Assembly: GCA_021776055.1 (NCBI GenBank)
Contig: JAJFGP010000058.1
Location: 1 to 33,616 of the forward strand
Source of the DNA: Kiloniellaceae bacterium
Lineage (GTDB): Bacteria; Pseudomonadota; Alphaproteobacteria; Kiloniellales; J153
Direction: 5' to 3'
Length of the DNA: 33,616 nt
Within the stretch, counting starts at the first letter, position 1; each line of letters opens with the position of its first letter. Below, in pieces: positions 7,303 to 13,800 of this stretch. The notes beneath the pieces were generated by a model that searched no databases, was not told the origin of the DNA, and saw only the letters and a list, made by a program, of their open reading frames with translations. A program made the position numbers and the translations under genes.

Positions 7303-10017
7303 GTGATGGAACCGAATCTCTTCAAATACATCTGGCGCCATTCGAGACGCGAACAGCTCGGTATTCTCAGCACGGTGTTGCTGTCGCTGCCGTTCTATTT
7401 TCTGGCTCTCGATTTGCCCAAGGGCATCGTCAATCGCGGCATCCAGGGCCAAGGCTTTGCTGGCCCGGATTCGACGCGGGCTTTTCTGGCATTCGACCTA
7501 CCGTTTGGAGAGGCGTTGACCGGCGCGCCGGTGGCCTTGTTCGACGGCTTTGCCTTGACCCAGCCGGAGTACCTGCTGGCGCTCAGCTTCGCCTTCTTGA
7601 TCATGGTCGCGATCAACGGCGGCTTCAAATTCGTCATCAATACCAACACGGGGCGTATGGGCGAGCGCATGCTGCGCCGCCTGCGTTATGAGCTGGCCGA
7701 CCGGGTTTTGCGTTTTCCGATCCCCCAGATGCGCCGGGTCAAGCAGGCCGAGATGGCGACCATGATCAAGGATGAGGTGGAGCCGTTGGGCGGCTTCATC
7801 GGCGATGCCTTCATTGCTCCGGCCTTCCTGGGCGGTCAGGCGATCACGGCCATGGCTTTCATTCTGCTGCAAAGCGTATGGCTCGGCTCGGTGGCGGCGG
7901 CGATCGTGCTGGTCCAGGCCTTCTTCATTCCGCGCCTGCGGCGGCCGATCCTTCGCCTCGGGCGCGAGCGGCAACTCACCGCGCGGCGACTGGCGGGACG
8001 GGTAGCGGAAATCGTCGACGGCGCCACCGAGGTACATGCCCACGATGCGTCGAACCTGGAGCGGGCGGATATGGCGGCGCGCCTTGGCCGCATCTTCAAC
8101 ATCCGCTATGAGATCTTCCAGCGTAAGTTCTTCGTCAAGTTTCTGAACAACTTTCTGGCGCAACTAACGCCATTTGTCTTTTACGCCGGCGGCGGGCTGC
8201 TGGCGATCTTCGGGCATCTCGACATCGGTTCGTTGGTGGCCGTCATCGCCGCCTACAAAGACCTGCCGGGTCCCATCAAGGAGCTGATCGACTGGGATCA
8301 ACGGCGCAATGATGTGCAAATCAAATACGATCAGGTGATCGAGCAGTTCCAGCCGGCCGATATTCTGGATCCGGAGCGCCAGGACCCGGACGCAGATGCG
8401 GGCCCGCCCTTGAGCGGTGAGATCGTTGCCCAGGCGGTCGGTCTGGTTGACGACAACAATAGCAAGGTGCTGGATTCGGTTAGCTTCCGGGCCGGTGTCT
8501 CCCAGCACACCGCCCTTATCGGCGCCGACGAAAGCGGCAAGGACCGGCTGACGATGATGCTCTGCGGCCTGGAGGTGCCGAGTACCGGGCGCCTCAAGAT
8601 CGGTGACCGCAATGTGGAGGATCTGCCGCAGGCGGTGACGGGCCGGCGCCTGTCGTACGTGGGGCCGGAAACCTATCTCTTCGCCCGGTCGGTGCGCGAC
8701 AATCTGCTCTACGGTCTCAAGCACCGGCCGATGCAAGACGCCGCCGACCGTGGTACGCCCGCTCGGACGCTTTGGTTTGCTGAGGCGGCCCGCGCCGGCA
8801 ACTCGACCCTCGATGTGACGGCGGATTGGATCGATTACGCCGCCGCCGGTGTGGCCGGACCCGAGGCGCTGACCCGGCAGCTTATCGAGGTCTTGGCCTT
8901 GGTGGAGATGGAAGACGACGTCTATCGCTTCGGCCTGGTCGGGACGGTCGATCCGGTGGCTCACCCGGACGTGGCCGAGGCGATCCTCAAGGCGCGGGCG
9001 GCCCTGCCGGAGCGGCTGGCGGCCGTGGATGCCCAAAGCTTGGTGGTCCGGTTCGATCCGGAGCGCTACAACGGCAATGCTACCTTGGCCGAAAATCTGT
9101 TGTTCGGCACACCGCGCAAATCGGAATTTGCCGGAGACGCCCTGGCCGAGAACGCGCTGATGACACGGGTGCTGGGCGAGGCCGGCCTGATCGATGATAT
9201 GCTGAGCATGGGTGTGAGTATCGCCCGCACCATGGTCGAGATCTTCGCCGGCTTGCCGCCCGGGCACCCGTTTTTCGATCAATATAGTTTCATCGACGCC
9301 GACTCCTTGCCGGAATACCGCAACCTGTTGACGAAGTTGGACCGTGTGGGCGAGGGCGCTCTTACGGTGGCCGAAAGTTTGTCGCTGCGCCGGCTGCCGT
9401 TCGCCTATGTGGAAGCGCGCCATCGCTTGGGCTTGATCGACGAAACCATCGAGCAAAAGGCGGTCAAGGCGCGACGTCTGTTTGCCGATCGCATGGCGAC
9501 GGTCGATCCGGGTGCGGTCGCCATCTATCGGCCGGATGCCTACAACGCCGCCGCCGCTCTGCAGGACAACATCCTGTTCGGGCGCCTGGCCTATGGTCAG
9601 GCCAAGGCCGAGGAGATCGTGGGCGGAGTCATGACGGAGATGCTCGATGCGCTGGGTCTGCGGGAGACCGTGATCGAGGCCGGGCTGAGCTATGAGGTTG
9701 GCGTTGGCGGCAAGCGCCTGAGTTCGAGCCAGCGGCAGCGGATCGGGTTGGCCCGTTCCCTGCTGAAACAGCCGGATTTGTTGGTTATCAACGATGCCCT
9801 GGCGGCGATGGACGATGCGACGCAGACGCGTCTCTTAGACAAGGTTCTGGAACACCGCCGCGGTCGCGGCGTGGTCTGGGCGCAACAGCGGCCGCGGGCC
9901 GGCGAGCGTTTCGATCGAGTCATCGTGCTGCGCGGTGGGCGCCTGGTGGCAGAGGGAAGTTTTGCCGAACTTAGCAAGCCGGGCTCGGCGCTGAGCGACC
10001 TTTTGGCAGCGGAATAA
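7303..10017 (+). CDS. Aberrant ABC-exporter-like protein with expanded, degenerate nucleotide-binding domain
   Basis: The protein has 904 residues counted from GTG 7303; ATG 7306 is an equally good start and neither has a clear ribosome-binding site. Residues 1-345 form an exporter-type transmembrane domain, with hydrophobic segments near 20-37, 90-108, 175-208 and 290-318. The C-terminal part is an ABC ATPase with altered motifs: Walker A reads GADESGKD (407-414), where GxxGxGKS/T is expected. The signature is LSSSQ (806-810). Walker B ends IND (829-831), with Asn and Asp in place of Asp-Glu. The H-loop His is Gln (Q861, in VWAQQR). About 390 residues separate Walker A from the signature, against roughly 100 normally. 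That stretch carries three Q-loop-like modules ending NLLYG (467-471), NLLFG (598-602) and NILFG (756-760). The reading frame is intact, so this is a maintained variant rather than a pseudogene. It probably moves or regulates a glycan or lipid; ATP hydrolysis is doubtful. Confidence 0.85.
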   Translation: MMEPNLFKYIWRHSRREQLGILSTVLLSLPFYFLALDLPKGIVNRGIQGQGFAGPDSTRAFLAFDLPFGEALTGAPVALFDGFALTQPEYLLALSFAFLIMVAINGGFKFVINTNTGRMGERMLRRLRYELADRVLRFPIPQMRRVKQAEMATMIKDEVEPLGGFIGDAFIAPAFLGGQAITAMAFILLQSVWLGSVAAAIVLVQAFFIPRLRRPILRLGRERQLTARRLAGRVAEIVDGATEVHAHDASNLERADMAARLGRIFNIRYEIFQRKFFVKFLNNFLAQLTPFVFYAGGGLLAIFGHLDIGSLVAVIAAYKDLPGPIKELIDWDQRRNDVQIKYDQVIEQFQPADILDPERQDPDADAGPPLSGEIVAQAVGLVDDNNSKVLDSVSFRAGVSQHTALIGADESGKDRLTMMLCGLEVPSTGRLKIGDRNVEDLPQAVTGRRLSYVGPETYLFARSVRDNLLYGLKHRPMQDAADRGTPARTLWFAEAARAGNSTLDVTADWIDYAAAGVAGPEALTRQLIEVLALVEMEDDVYRFGLVGTVDPVAHPDVAEAILKARAALPERLAAVDAQSLVVRFDPERYNGNATLAENLLFGTPRKSEFAGDALAENALMTRVLGEAGLIDDMLSMGVSIARTMVEIFAGLPPGHPFFDQYSFIDADSLPEYRNLLTKLDRVGEGALTVAESLSLRRLPFAYVEARHRLGLIDETIEQKAVKARRLFADRMATVDPGAVAIYRPDAYNAAAALQDNILFGRLAYGQAKAEEIVGGVMTEMLDALGLRETVIEAGLSYEVGVGGKRLSSSQRQRIGLARSLLKQPDLLVINDALAAMDDATQTRLLDKVLEHRRGRGVVWAQQRPRAGERFDRVIVLRGGRLVAEGSFAELSKPGSALSDLLAAE

Positions 10018-10038
10018 GCGGAATCAATAGGGGCGATT

Positions 10039-10043
10039 GGAGG
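10039..10043 (+). promoter_or_regulatory. Ribosome-binding site deciding a GTG start
   Basis: GGAGG at 10039-10043 lies 6 nt before GTG 10050. It makes this GTG the convincing start of the cyclic-nucleotide-binding protein, with only 32 nt between it and the stop of the ABC-like gene. Confidence 0.7.
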
Positions 10044-10049
10044 CTTAAG

Positions 10050-10502
10050 GTGAGTATCGAACAGGAAGTTGAAATTCTGCGTAAGATTCCTCTCTTCGCC
10101 AATATCGATCCGGCGAAGCTCAAGCTCATGTGCTTTGCCAGCGAGCGCTTGACCTTCAAGGCGGGACAATCGCTTTTCGATCAGGGCGATTCTGCCGATT
10201 CGGCCTATATCATCGTTGCCGGAGCCGCGGACGTGATCGTGACTACCGGCAAACCTTCGGTGGTCGCACATGTTGCGAAGAACGACATCGTCGGCGAAAT
10301 CGCTATTCTCTGCGATGTGCCGCGCACGGCGACGGTTACCGCGACCAGCGAGCTAACCGCTTTAAAAGTCACCAAGGACCTTTTCTTCCGCATGGTCACG
10401 GATTTCCCGGAGATGGGTGTCGAGGTTATGCGAGTTCTGGCACATCGGCTCGAGAATACGACGGCGGATCTCATAAAGGCGCGTGCCGCGGCGCGCGGCT
10501 AA
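10050..10502 (+). CDS. Stand-alone cyclic nucleotide-binding domain protein
   Basis: The 150-residue protein is essentially one cyclic-nucleotide-binding beta-roll. It has FDQGDSADSAYIIVAGAADV (43-62) and the phosphate-binding cassette GEIAILCDVPRTATV (82-96), with Glu83 and Arg92, the residues that normally hold the ribose and cyclic phosphate. The usual C-terminal helices follow (LFFRMVTDFPEMGVEVMRVL), but there is no winged-helix DNA-binding domain, so it is not a Crp/Fnr transcription factor. It lies between the ABC-like gene and the methyltransferase, with short gaps on both sides (32 and 12 nt), so it is probably an operon partner. I infer that it acts as a cNMP-responsive subunit or adaptor for the ABC-like membrane protein. 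The presence of both cassette residues suggests that ligand binding is retained. Confidence 0.88.
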   Translation: MSIEQEVEILRKIPLFANIDPAKLKLMCFASERLTFKAGQSLFDQGDSADSAYIIVAGAADVIVTTGKPSVVAHVAKNDIVGEIAILCDVPRTATVTATSELTALKVTKDLFFRMVTDFPEMGVEVMRVLAHRLENTTADLIKARAAARG

Positions 10503-10514
10503 CGGGGGCCACGG

Positions 10515-11069
10515 GTGAGCCGGCTCGATATCAATATCCGCCGCTTACAGGCGCAACGGGCCTGCCTGAATCTGATGGCCGAGCAGATCCGCGATCTGCC
10601 GGGGCCGGTCTTCGAGTTGGGGCTGGGGAACGGTCGCACCTACGATCACCTGCGCGAGCTATTGCCGGACCGGGAGATTTTTGTCTTCGACCGCGAGGTT
10701 GCCGCCCATCCCGACTGTATTCCGGATCCGGCCCATCTTTTTCTCGGCGACTTCCAGGAGACGCTGCCGCGCGCGGTGGACCGTTTCGCCGGGACCGTTG
10801 CGCTGATCCATGCCGATATCGGCTCGGCGAATGCCGCGCGCGATGCCCTGTTGGCGAGCGCCGTTGCCGGGTTTCTCCCGGTGTTGCTGCGGCCCGGCGG
10901 CCTGGTGGCAGCGGACCGCAATGTGGCCTTCGCCGAGGCTTTGGCCGTGCCGTTGCCGGCAGCCGTGGCGCCGGAGGTCTATTTTCTCTATCGGCAGGCG
11001 GCCGGGATCGAGTTGCCGGAAACGGGGAACGCCCGGTCGGGGGGGATCCGGGCGTTCCGTGCTCCGTAG
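10515..11069 (+). CDS. Class I SAM-dependent methyltransferase-like protein
   Basis: The 184-residue protein starts at GTG 10515 and has the Rossmann motif I ELGLGNGRTYDHLRE (34-48), followed by IFVFDREVAAHP, where the acidic Asp59 would bind the SAM ribose. LIHADIGSANAARDALLASA and FLPVLLRPGGLVAADR match later strands (motifs IV and VI) of the class I fold. It is at the small end for the family and ends shortly after the core fold, so a substrate-binding lid is minimal. It is the third gene of the plus-strand trio, 12 nt after the cNMP-binding gene. A role in methylating the product of the divergent glycan operon is a reasonable inference but not shown. Confidence 0.8.
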   Translation: MSRLDINIRRLQAQRACLNLMAEQIRDLPGPVFELGLGNGRTYDHLRELLPDREIFVFDREVAAHPDCIPDPAHLFLGDFQETLPRAVDRFAGTVALIHADIGSANAARDALLASAVAGFLPVLLRPGGLVAADRNVAFAEALAVPLPAAVAPEVYFLYRQAAGIELPETGNARSGGIRAFRAP

Positions 11070-11072
11070 AGC

Positions 11073-11107
11073 AGCGGAAGGCAGGCAGGGGACAGTGCCC
11101 TTCCGCT
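11073..11107 (+). terminator. Hairpin at the end of the ABC/cNMP/methyltransferase operon
   Basis: AGCGGAAGG (11073-11081) pairs perfectly with CCTTCCGCT (11099-11107) across a 17-nt loop, 3 nt after the methyltransferase stop. No long T-run follows. A second small hairpin, GCTGC/GCAGC, lies at 11117-11130. The position suggests a transcription end or an mRNA 3' protective stem. Confidence 0.5.
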
Positions 11108-11164
11108 TATCGACCGGCTGCTTTAGCAGCGCCGGCTCATGGATATAAATTTAGGAACGATTTT

Positions 11165-11974
11165 TCAGGTTGCAATACTGACCTGCGCGGTTGGTCGATG
11201 GCGGCTGGCAGCCCGCATCCGTGCCGCGGCGCCGAAAGCGGCGAATAGGCGGGTCGAGAAGGCGTCGTCAAGCGGGCGATATTCCGGATGCCATTGCACG
11301 CCAAGGGCAAAGGCTTGGGCACCGCGGACCGCAACGGCCTCGATGGTGCCGTCCGGGGCGATCGCCTCGACTATCAAACCCGGCGCCAGCCGGTCGACGG
11401 CCTGCCAGTGCAGGGAATTGACCATCAAGGTCTCGCCACCGGCCAGACGCGCCATCTCACCGCCGGCGCTAAGTTTGACCTCGTGGCGGGGGCCGTATTG
11501 CACGTGTAAATCTTCGTGCTTCGGCCGCCGGTGGTCGTCGCGCCCGGGTACCTCGTGCACGCGGGCATGCAGGGTGCCGCCCAGGGCGACGTTTAGTTCC
11601 TGCATCCCGCGACAGATGGCCAATAGCGGTAGCCCGCCGTCGAGGGCCGCCTGGATCAAGGGCAAGGTGGTGGCATCTCGGTGCGGATCATGGGGCTCCG
11701 CTTCCGCTGTGGCCGGGGTATCGTAATGGCTCGGATGCACGTTCGACGGGCTGCCGGTCAAAAGCAGGCCGTCCAGGCGGGAGACCAAATCGGGTAAATC
11801 GAGCAAATCGCCAAAAGCAGGGATGACCAGGGGCACGCTATCGGCCGCCTCGGTCACCGCGCGCAGGTACTTATCACCGACCGTATGGTACGGCATGCTG
11901 TCGATGATCCGGCTACAGGCGGGTAGACCGATCAAGGGCTTAGACTCTAAGGAAAGGGCGGGAATTGTACTCAT
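11165..11974 (-). CDS. Class I glutamine amidotransferase-like hydrolase (PuuD/GATase1 family)
   Basis: The 269-residue protein belongs to the gamma-glutamyl-gamma-aminobutyrate hydrolase (peptidase C26) family. SKPLIGLPACSR near the N-terminus is followed by the HTVGDKYLRAVTEA segment typical of the family. LDGLLLTGSPSNVHPSHY forms the oxyanion loop, and LAICRGMQELNVALGG contains the nucleophile Cys in ICRGMQ. GVQWHPEY provides the catalytic His and Glu. The triad is complete. Family members hydrolyse gamma-glutamyl amides, for instance gamma-glutamyl-GABA in the putrescine pathway. No other puu genes are adjacent, so the exact substrate is open. It is a single gene, divergent from the fatty acid hydroxylase family gene and convergent with the methyltransferase operon. 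Confidence 0.88.
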   Translation of the reverse strand: MSTIPALSLESKPLIGLPACSRIIDSMPYHTVGDKYLRAVTEAADSVPLVIPAFGDLLDLPDLVSRLDGLLLTGSPSNVHPSHYDTPATAEAEPHDPHRDATTLPLIQAALDGGLPLLAICRGMQELNVALGGTLHARVHEVPGRDDHRRPKHEDLHVQYGPRHEVKLSAGGEMARLAGGETLMVNSLHWQAVDRLAPGLIVEAIAPDGTIEAVAVRGAQAFALGVQWHPEYRPLDDAFSTRLFAAFGAAARMRAASRHRPTAQVSIAT

Positions 11975-12059
11975 CCGACAAAGCTAGGGCGCCGCTAGAT
12001 GCGGTGCAAGGGGGCGATCCTTCTTGCCTCGGCTGCCGACGCCAGCCATATCTCGGGTT

Positions 12060-12887
12060 ATGACCGACGTTGTGCAAACGCTGCTGCCGTGGAAGGGCGC
12101 AGCCGGGCTCATCTGGCTGGCGCTTTTTTTGGTGGCCGAACGCCTGTTTCCGGCGGCTCGCGAGCCGGCCCCGGCGGCACCCGGTCCCTCCGGCCGATGG
12201 CACAGACTGGGGCGTAATCTCGGCCTGTGGCTGGCCAACGTCGGCCTATATCCGCTGATCGTCTTGCCGGTCTCGGTGTGGGCGACCGGGCATACCATCG
12301 GCTGGCGGCCGGATTGGTGGGGCGGTGGCTTGGGTCTTATCCTGGATGTGGTGCTGCTCGATTTTTTGATTTTCTGGTGGCATCGGGCCAATCACGAAAT
12401 CCCGATCCTGTGGCGCTTTCATGAGGTGCATCATCTGGATCGATTCCTGGATGCCAGCTCGGCCCTGCGCTTTCATTTCGGCGAGGTCATCCTCTCGGCC
12501 TTGCTGCGCGCCGGATTGATTATGGTTTTCGATCTGCCGATTATCTCGATTCTCGTCTTCGAGACCGTGGTGCTGGTCGGAACCGTGTTTCATCATTCGA
12601 ATCTGTCGGTGCCGCCGAGGCTGGAGCGTCTCCTAGCGCGATTGGTGATCACCCCCTCCATCCACTGGGTGCATCATCATGCGCTGCGCCGGGATACGGA
12701 TGCCAATTACGGCACGATCTTTAGCTTTTGGGACCCGCTGTTCGGCACGCGCAGTCCAAACCCGCGCACCCTGGCCATGCCAATAGGTGTCGAAGGTGTA
12801 CCAGAGCAGCCGTTTTTGCGCCTATTTGTCCGGCCGTTTACAGCTCGACGCCGGCCGGCGCCGGCATCAGGAGATAGCAGCGCGTGA
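12060..12887 (+). CDS. Sterol desaturase / fatty acid hydroxylase superfamily protein
   Basis: The 275-residue integral membrane protein carries the eight-or-more-His di-iron signature of the fatty acid hydroxylase superfamily. The boxes are HRANHEIP, FHEVHHLD, FHHSNLSVP and, near the end, HWVHHHALRRDTDANYG. Hydrophobic segments near residues 12-25, 50-75, 85-108 and 145-180 fit four membrane helices with the His boxes on the cytoplasmic side. Family members use O2 and two electrons to hydroxylate or desaturate lipid substrates; in bacteria they include ornithine-lipid and carotenoid hydroxylases. I chose ATG 12060 (MTDVVQTLLPWKG) over an earlier in-frame ATG at 12024, because it starts just before the first hydrophobic helix. 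A small gene overlaps its stop. Confidence 0.85.
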   Translation: MTDVVQTLLPWKGAAGLIWLALFLVAERLFPAAREPAPAAPGPSGRWHRLGRNLGLWLANVGLYPLIVLPVSVWATGHTIGWRPDWWGGGLGLILDVVLLDFLIFWWHRANHEIPILWRFHEVHHLDRFLDASSALRFHFGEVILSALLRAGLIMVFDLPIISILVFETVVLVGTVFHHSNLSVPPRLERLLARLVITPSIHWVHHHALRRDTDANYGTIFSFWDPLFGTRSPNPRTLAMPIGVEGVPEQPFLRLFVRPFTARRRPAPASGDSSA

Positions 12888-13135
12888 AGTATTTGCTTTT
12901 GATCGTCGGTTTGCTGGCCGCGGCCAGCGTGGCGACCTATGCGCGGTATGAAAGCCTGGATCCATGCGTCTGGCTGGTCCACGACGCGGCCCGCCAATCA
13001 GGCCTGCCGCCGCTGGCCGAGGAGACACGCATGCGTGCCGCTTTTCTGGTTCGTGGGATTACCGAACCGGACTTTTACGACTGTCTGGATGCTTGGTGGC
13101 GCTTGCGCTTCGAAGGAGCCAGCAAGGTGGACTAG
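12884..13135 (+). CDS. Small secreted or membrane-anchored protein, unknown
   Basis: The 83-residue protein starts at GTG 12884, overlapping the hydroxylase stop by 4 nt (GTGA), so the two are probably translationally coupled. The N-terminus (MKYLLLIVGLLAAASVATYA) is a single hydrophobic segment, either a signal peptide or an anchor. The rest is a short soluble domain with two Cys residues (DPCVW and YDCLD) and no motif I recognise. Its stop overlaps the convergent lolA stop by 4 nt. Coupling to the hydroxylase suggests a related envelope role; nothing more can be said. Confidence 0.65.
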   Translation: MKYLLLIVGLLAAASVATYARYESLDPCVWLVHDAARQSGLPPLAEETRMRAAFLVRGITEPDFYDCLDAWWRLRFEGASKVD

Positions 13136-13782
13136 CGGCTTTGCCGCTGGTTGCCACCTTGAATCTCCAGATCGTCGTAGTCGAAGGCGGCGGGATCGAC
13201 GGGGACGCCGAATTCCGGATTGATCAAAGAGACTTGGGTGGAGATGCCCTGGGCATCCACAAGTTCCCACTTGCGCAGGCTCAAGGGCGCATCGCCGAAA
13301 ATCAACGTCATGCTGCCGGCATCCACCGATTCTTTGTTGCGCAGTGTCAGTTTCAAGACGCCCTGTCCCCGTTCGACCGCCGTGACCTGAACATCGTCGG
13401 AGAGCTGTACCTTCTCGCGGATGAGGAACCACAACGGCGTCTCCCACAGGGGTAGGAAGCTCGCCTGTTTCAGCTCGCGATCGTAGAAGAGCAGGTTCAG
13501 GCCATCGGCGATGAGCAGCACCGGATTGGGCGGATCGTAGTCGAAACGCAAGCGGCCTGGCCGCTCGACGATCATCTCACCCTCGGCGTAGGCGCCGTTC
13601 GACGAAATCTGCACGAAACGGGCGCGCAAGGTCGATAGATCGTTGAGATAGCGGACGGCACGGTGAACCGCCGCGGTGTCATCGGGTGAAAGTGCTGCCA
13701 AGCCGGTGGCGGCGCCGGCATTCACAGTGCCGCTTAGGGTCACGAGTACCGCCATGACGGCGGTGGCGATGGTTCGGATCAT
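13132..13782 (-). CDS. lolA: Outer-membrane lipoprotein carrier protein LolA
   Basis: The 216-residue protein has a cleavable signal peptide (MIRTIATAVMAVLVTLSGTV, then NAGAA). The mature part is a LolA-type half-barrel. LNDLSTLRARFVQISSNGAY and GEMIVERPGRLRFDYDPPNP are the most diagnostic stretches, followed by LLIADGLNLLFYDRELKQAS. LolA ferries lipoproteins through the periplasm from the LolCDE transporter to the outer membrane, so the host is Gram-negative. It lies 18 nt downstream of ftsK on the same strand, an arrangement common in alphaproteobacteria, and is probably co-transcribed with it. The 3' end overlaps the convergent small gene by 4 nt. Confidence 0.92.
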   Translation of the reverse strand: MIRTIATAVMAVLVTLSGTVNAGAATGLAALSPDDTAAVHRAVRYLNDLSTLRARFVQISSNGAYAEGEMIVERPGRLRFDYDPPNPVLLIADGLNLLFYDRELKQASFLPLWETPLWFLIREKVQLSDDVQVTAVERGQGVLKLTLRNKESVDAGSMTLIFGDAPLSLRKWELVDAQGISTQVSLINPEFGVPVDPAAFDYDDLEIQGGNQRQSR

Positions 13783-13800
13783 AGGCTTGACCTGTCTTTG

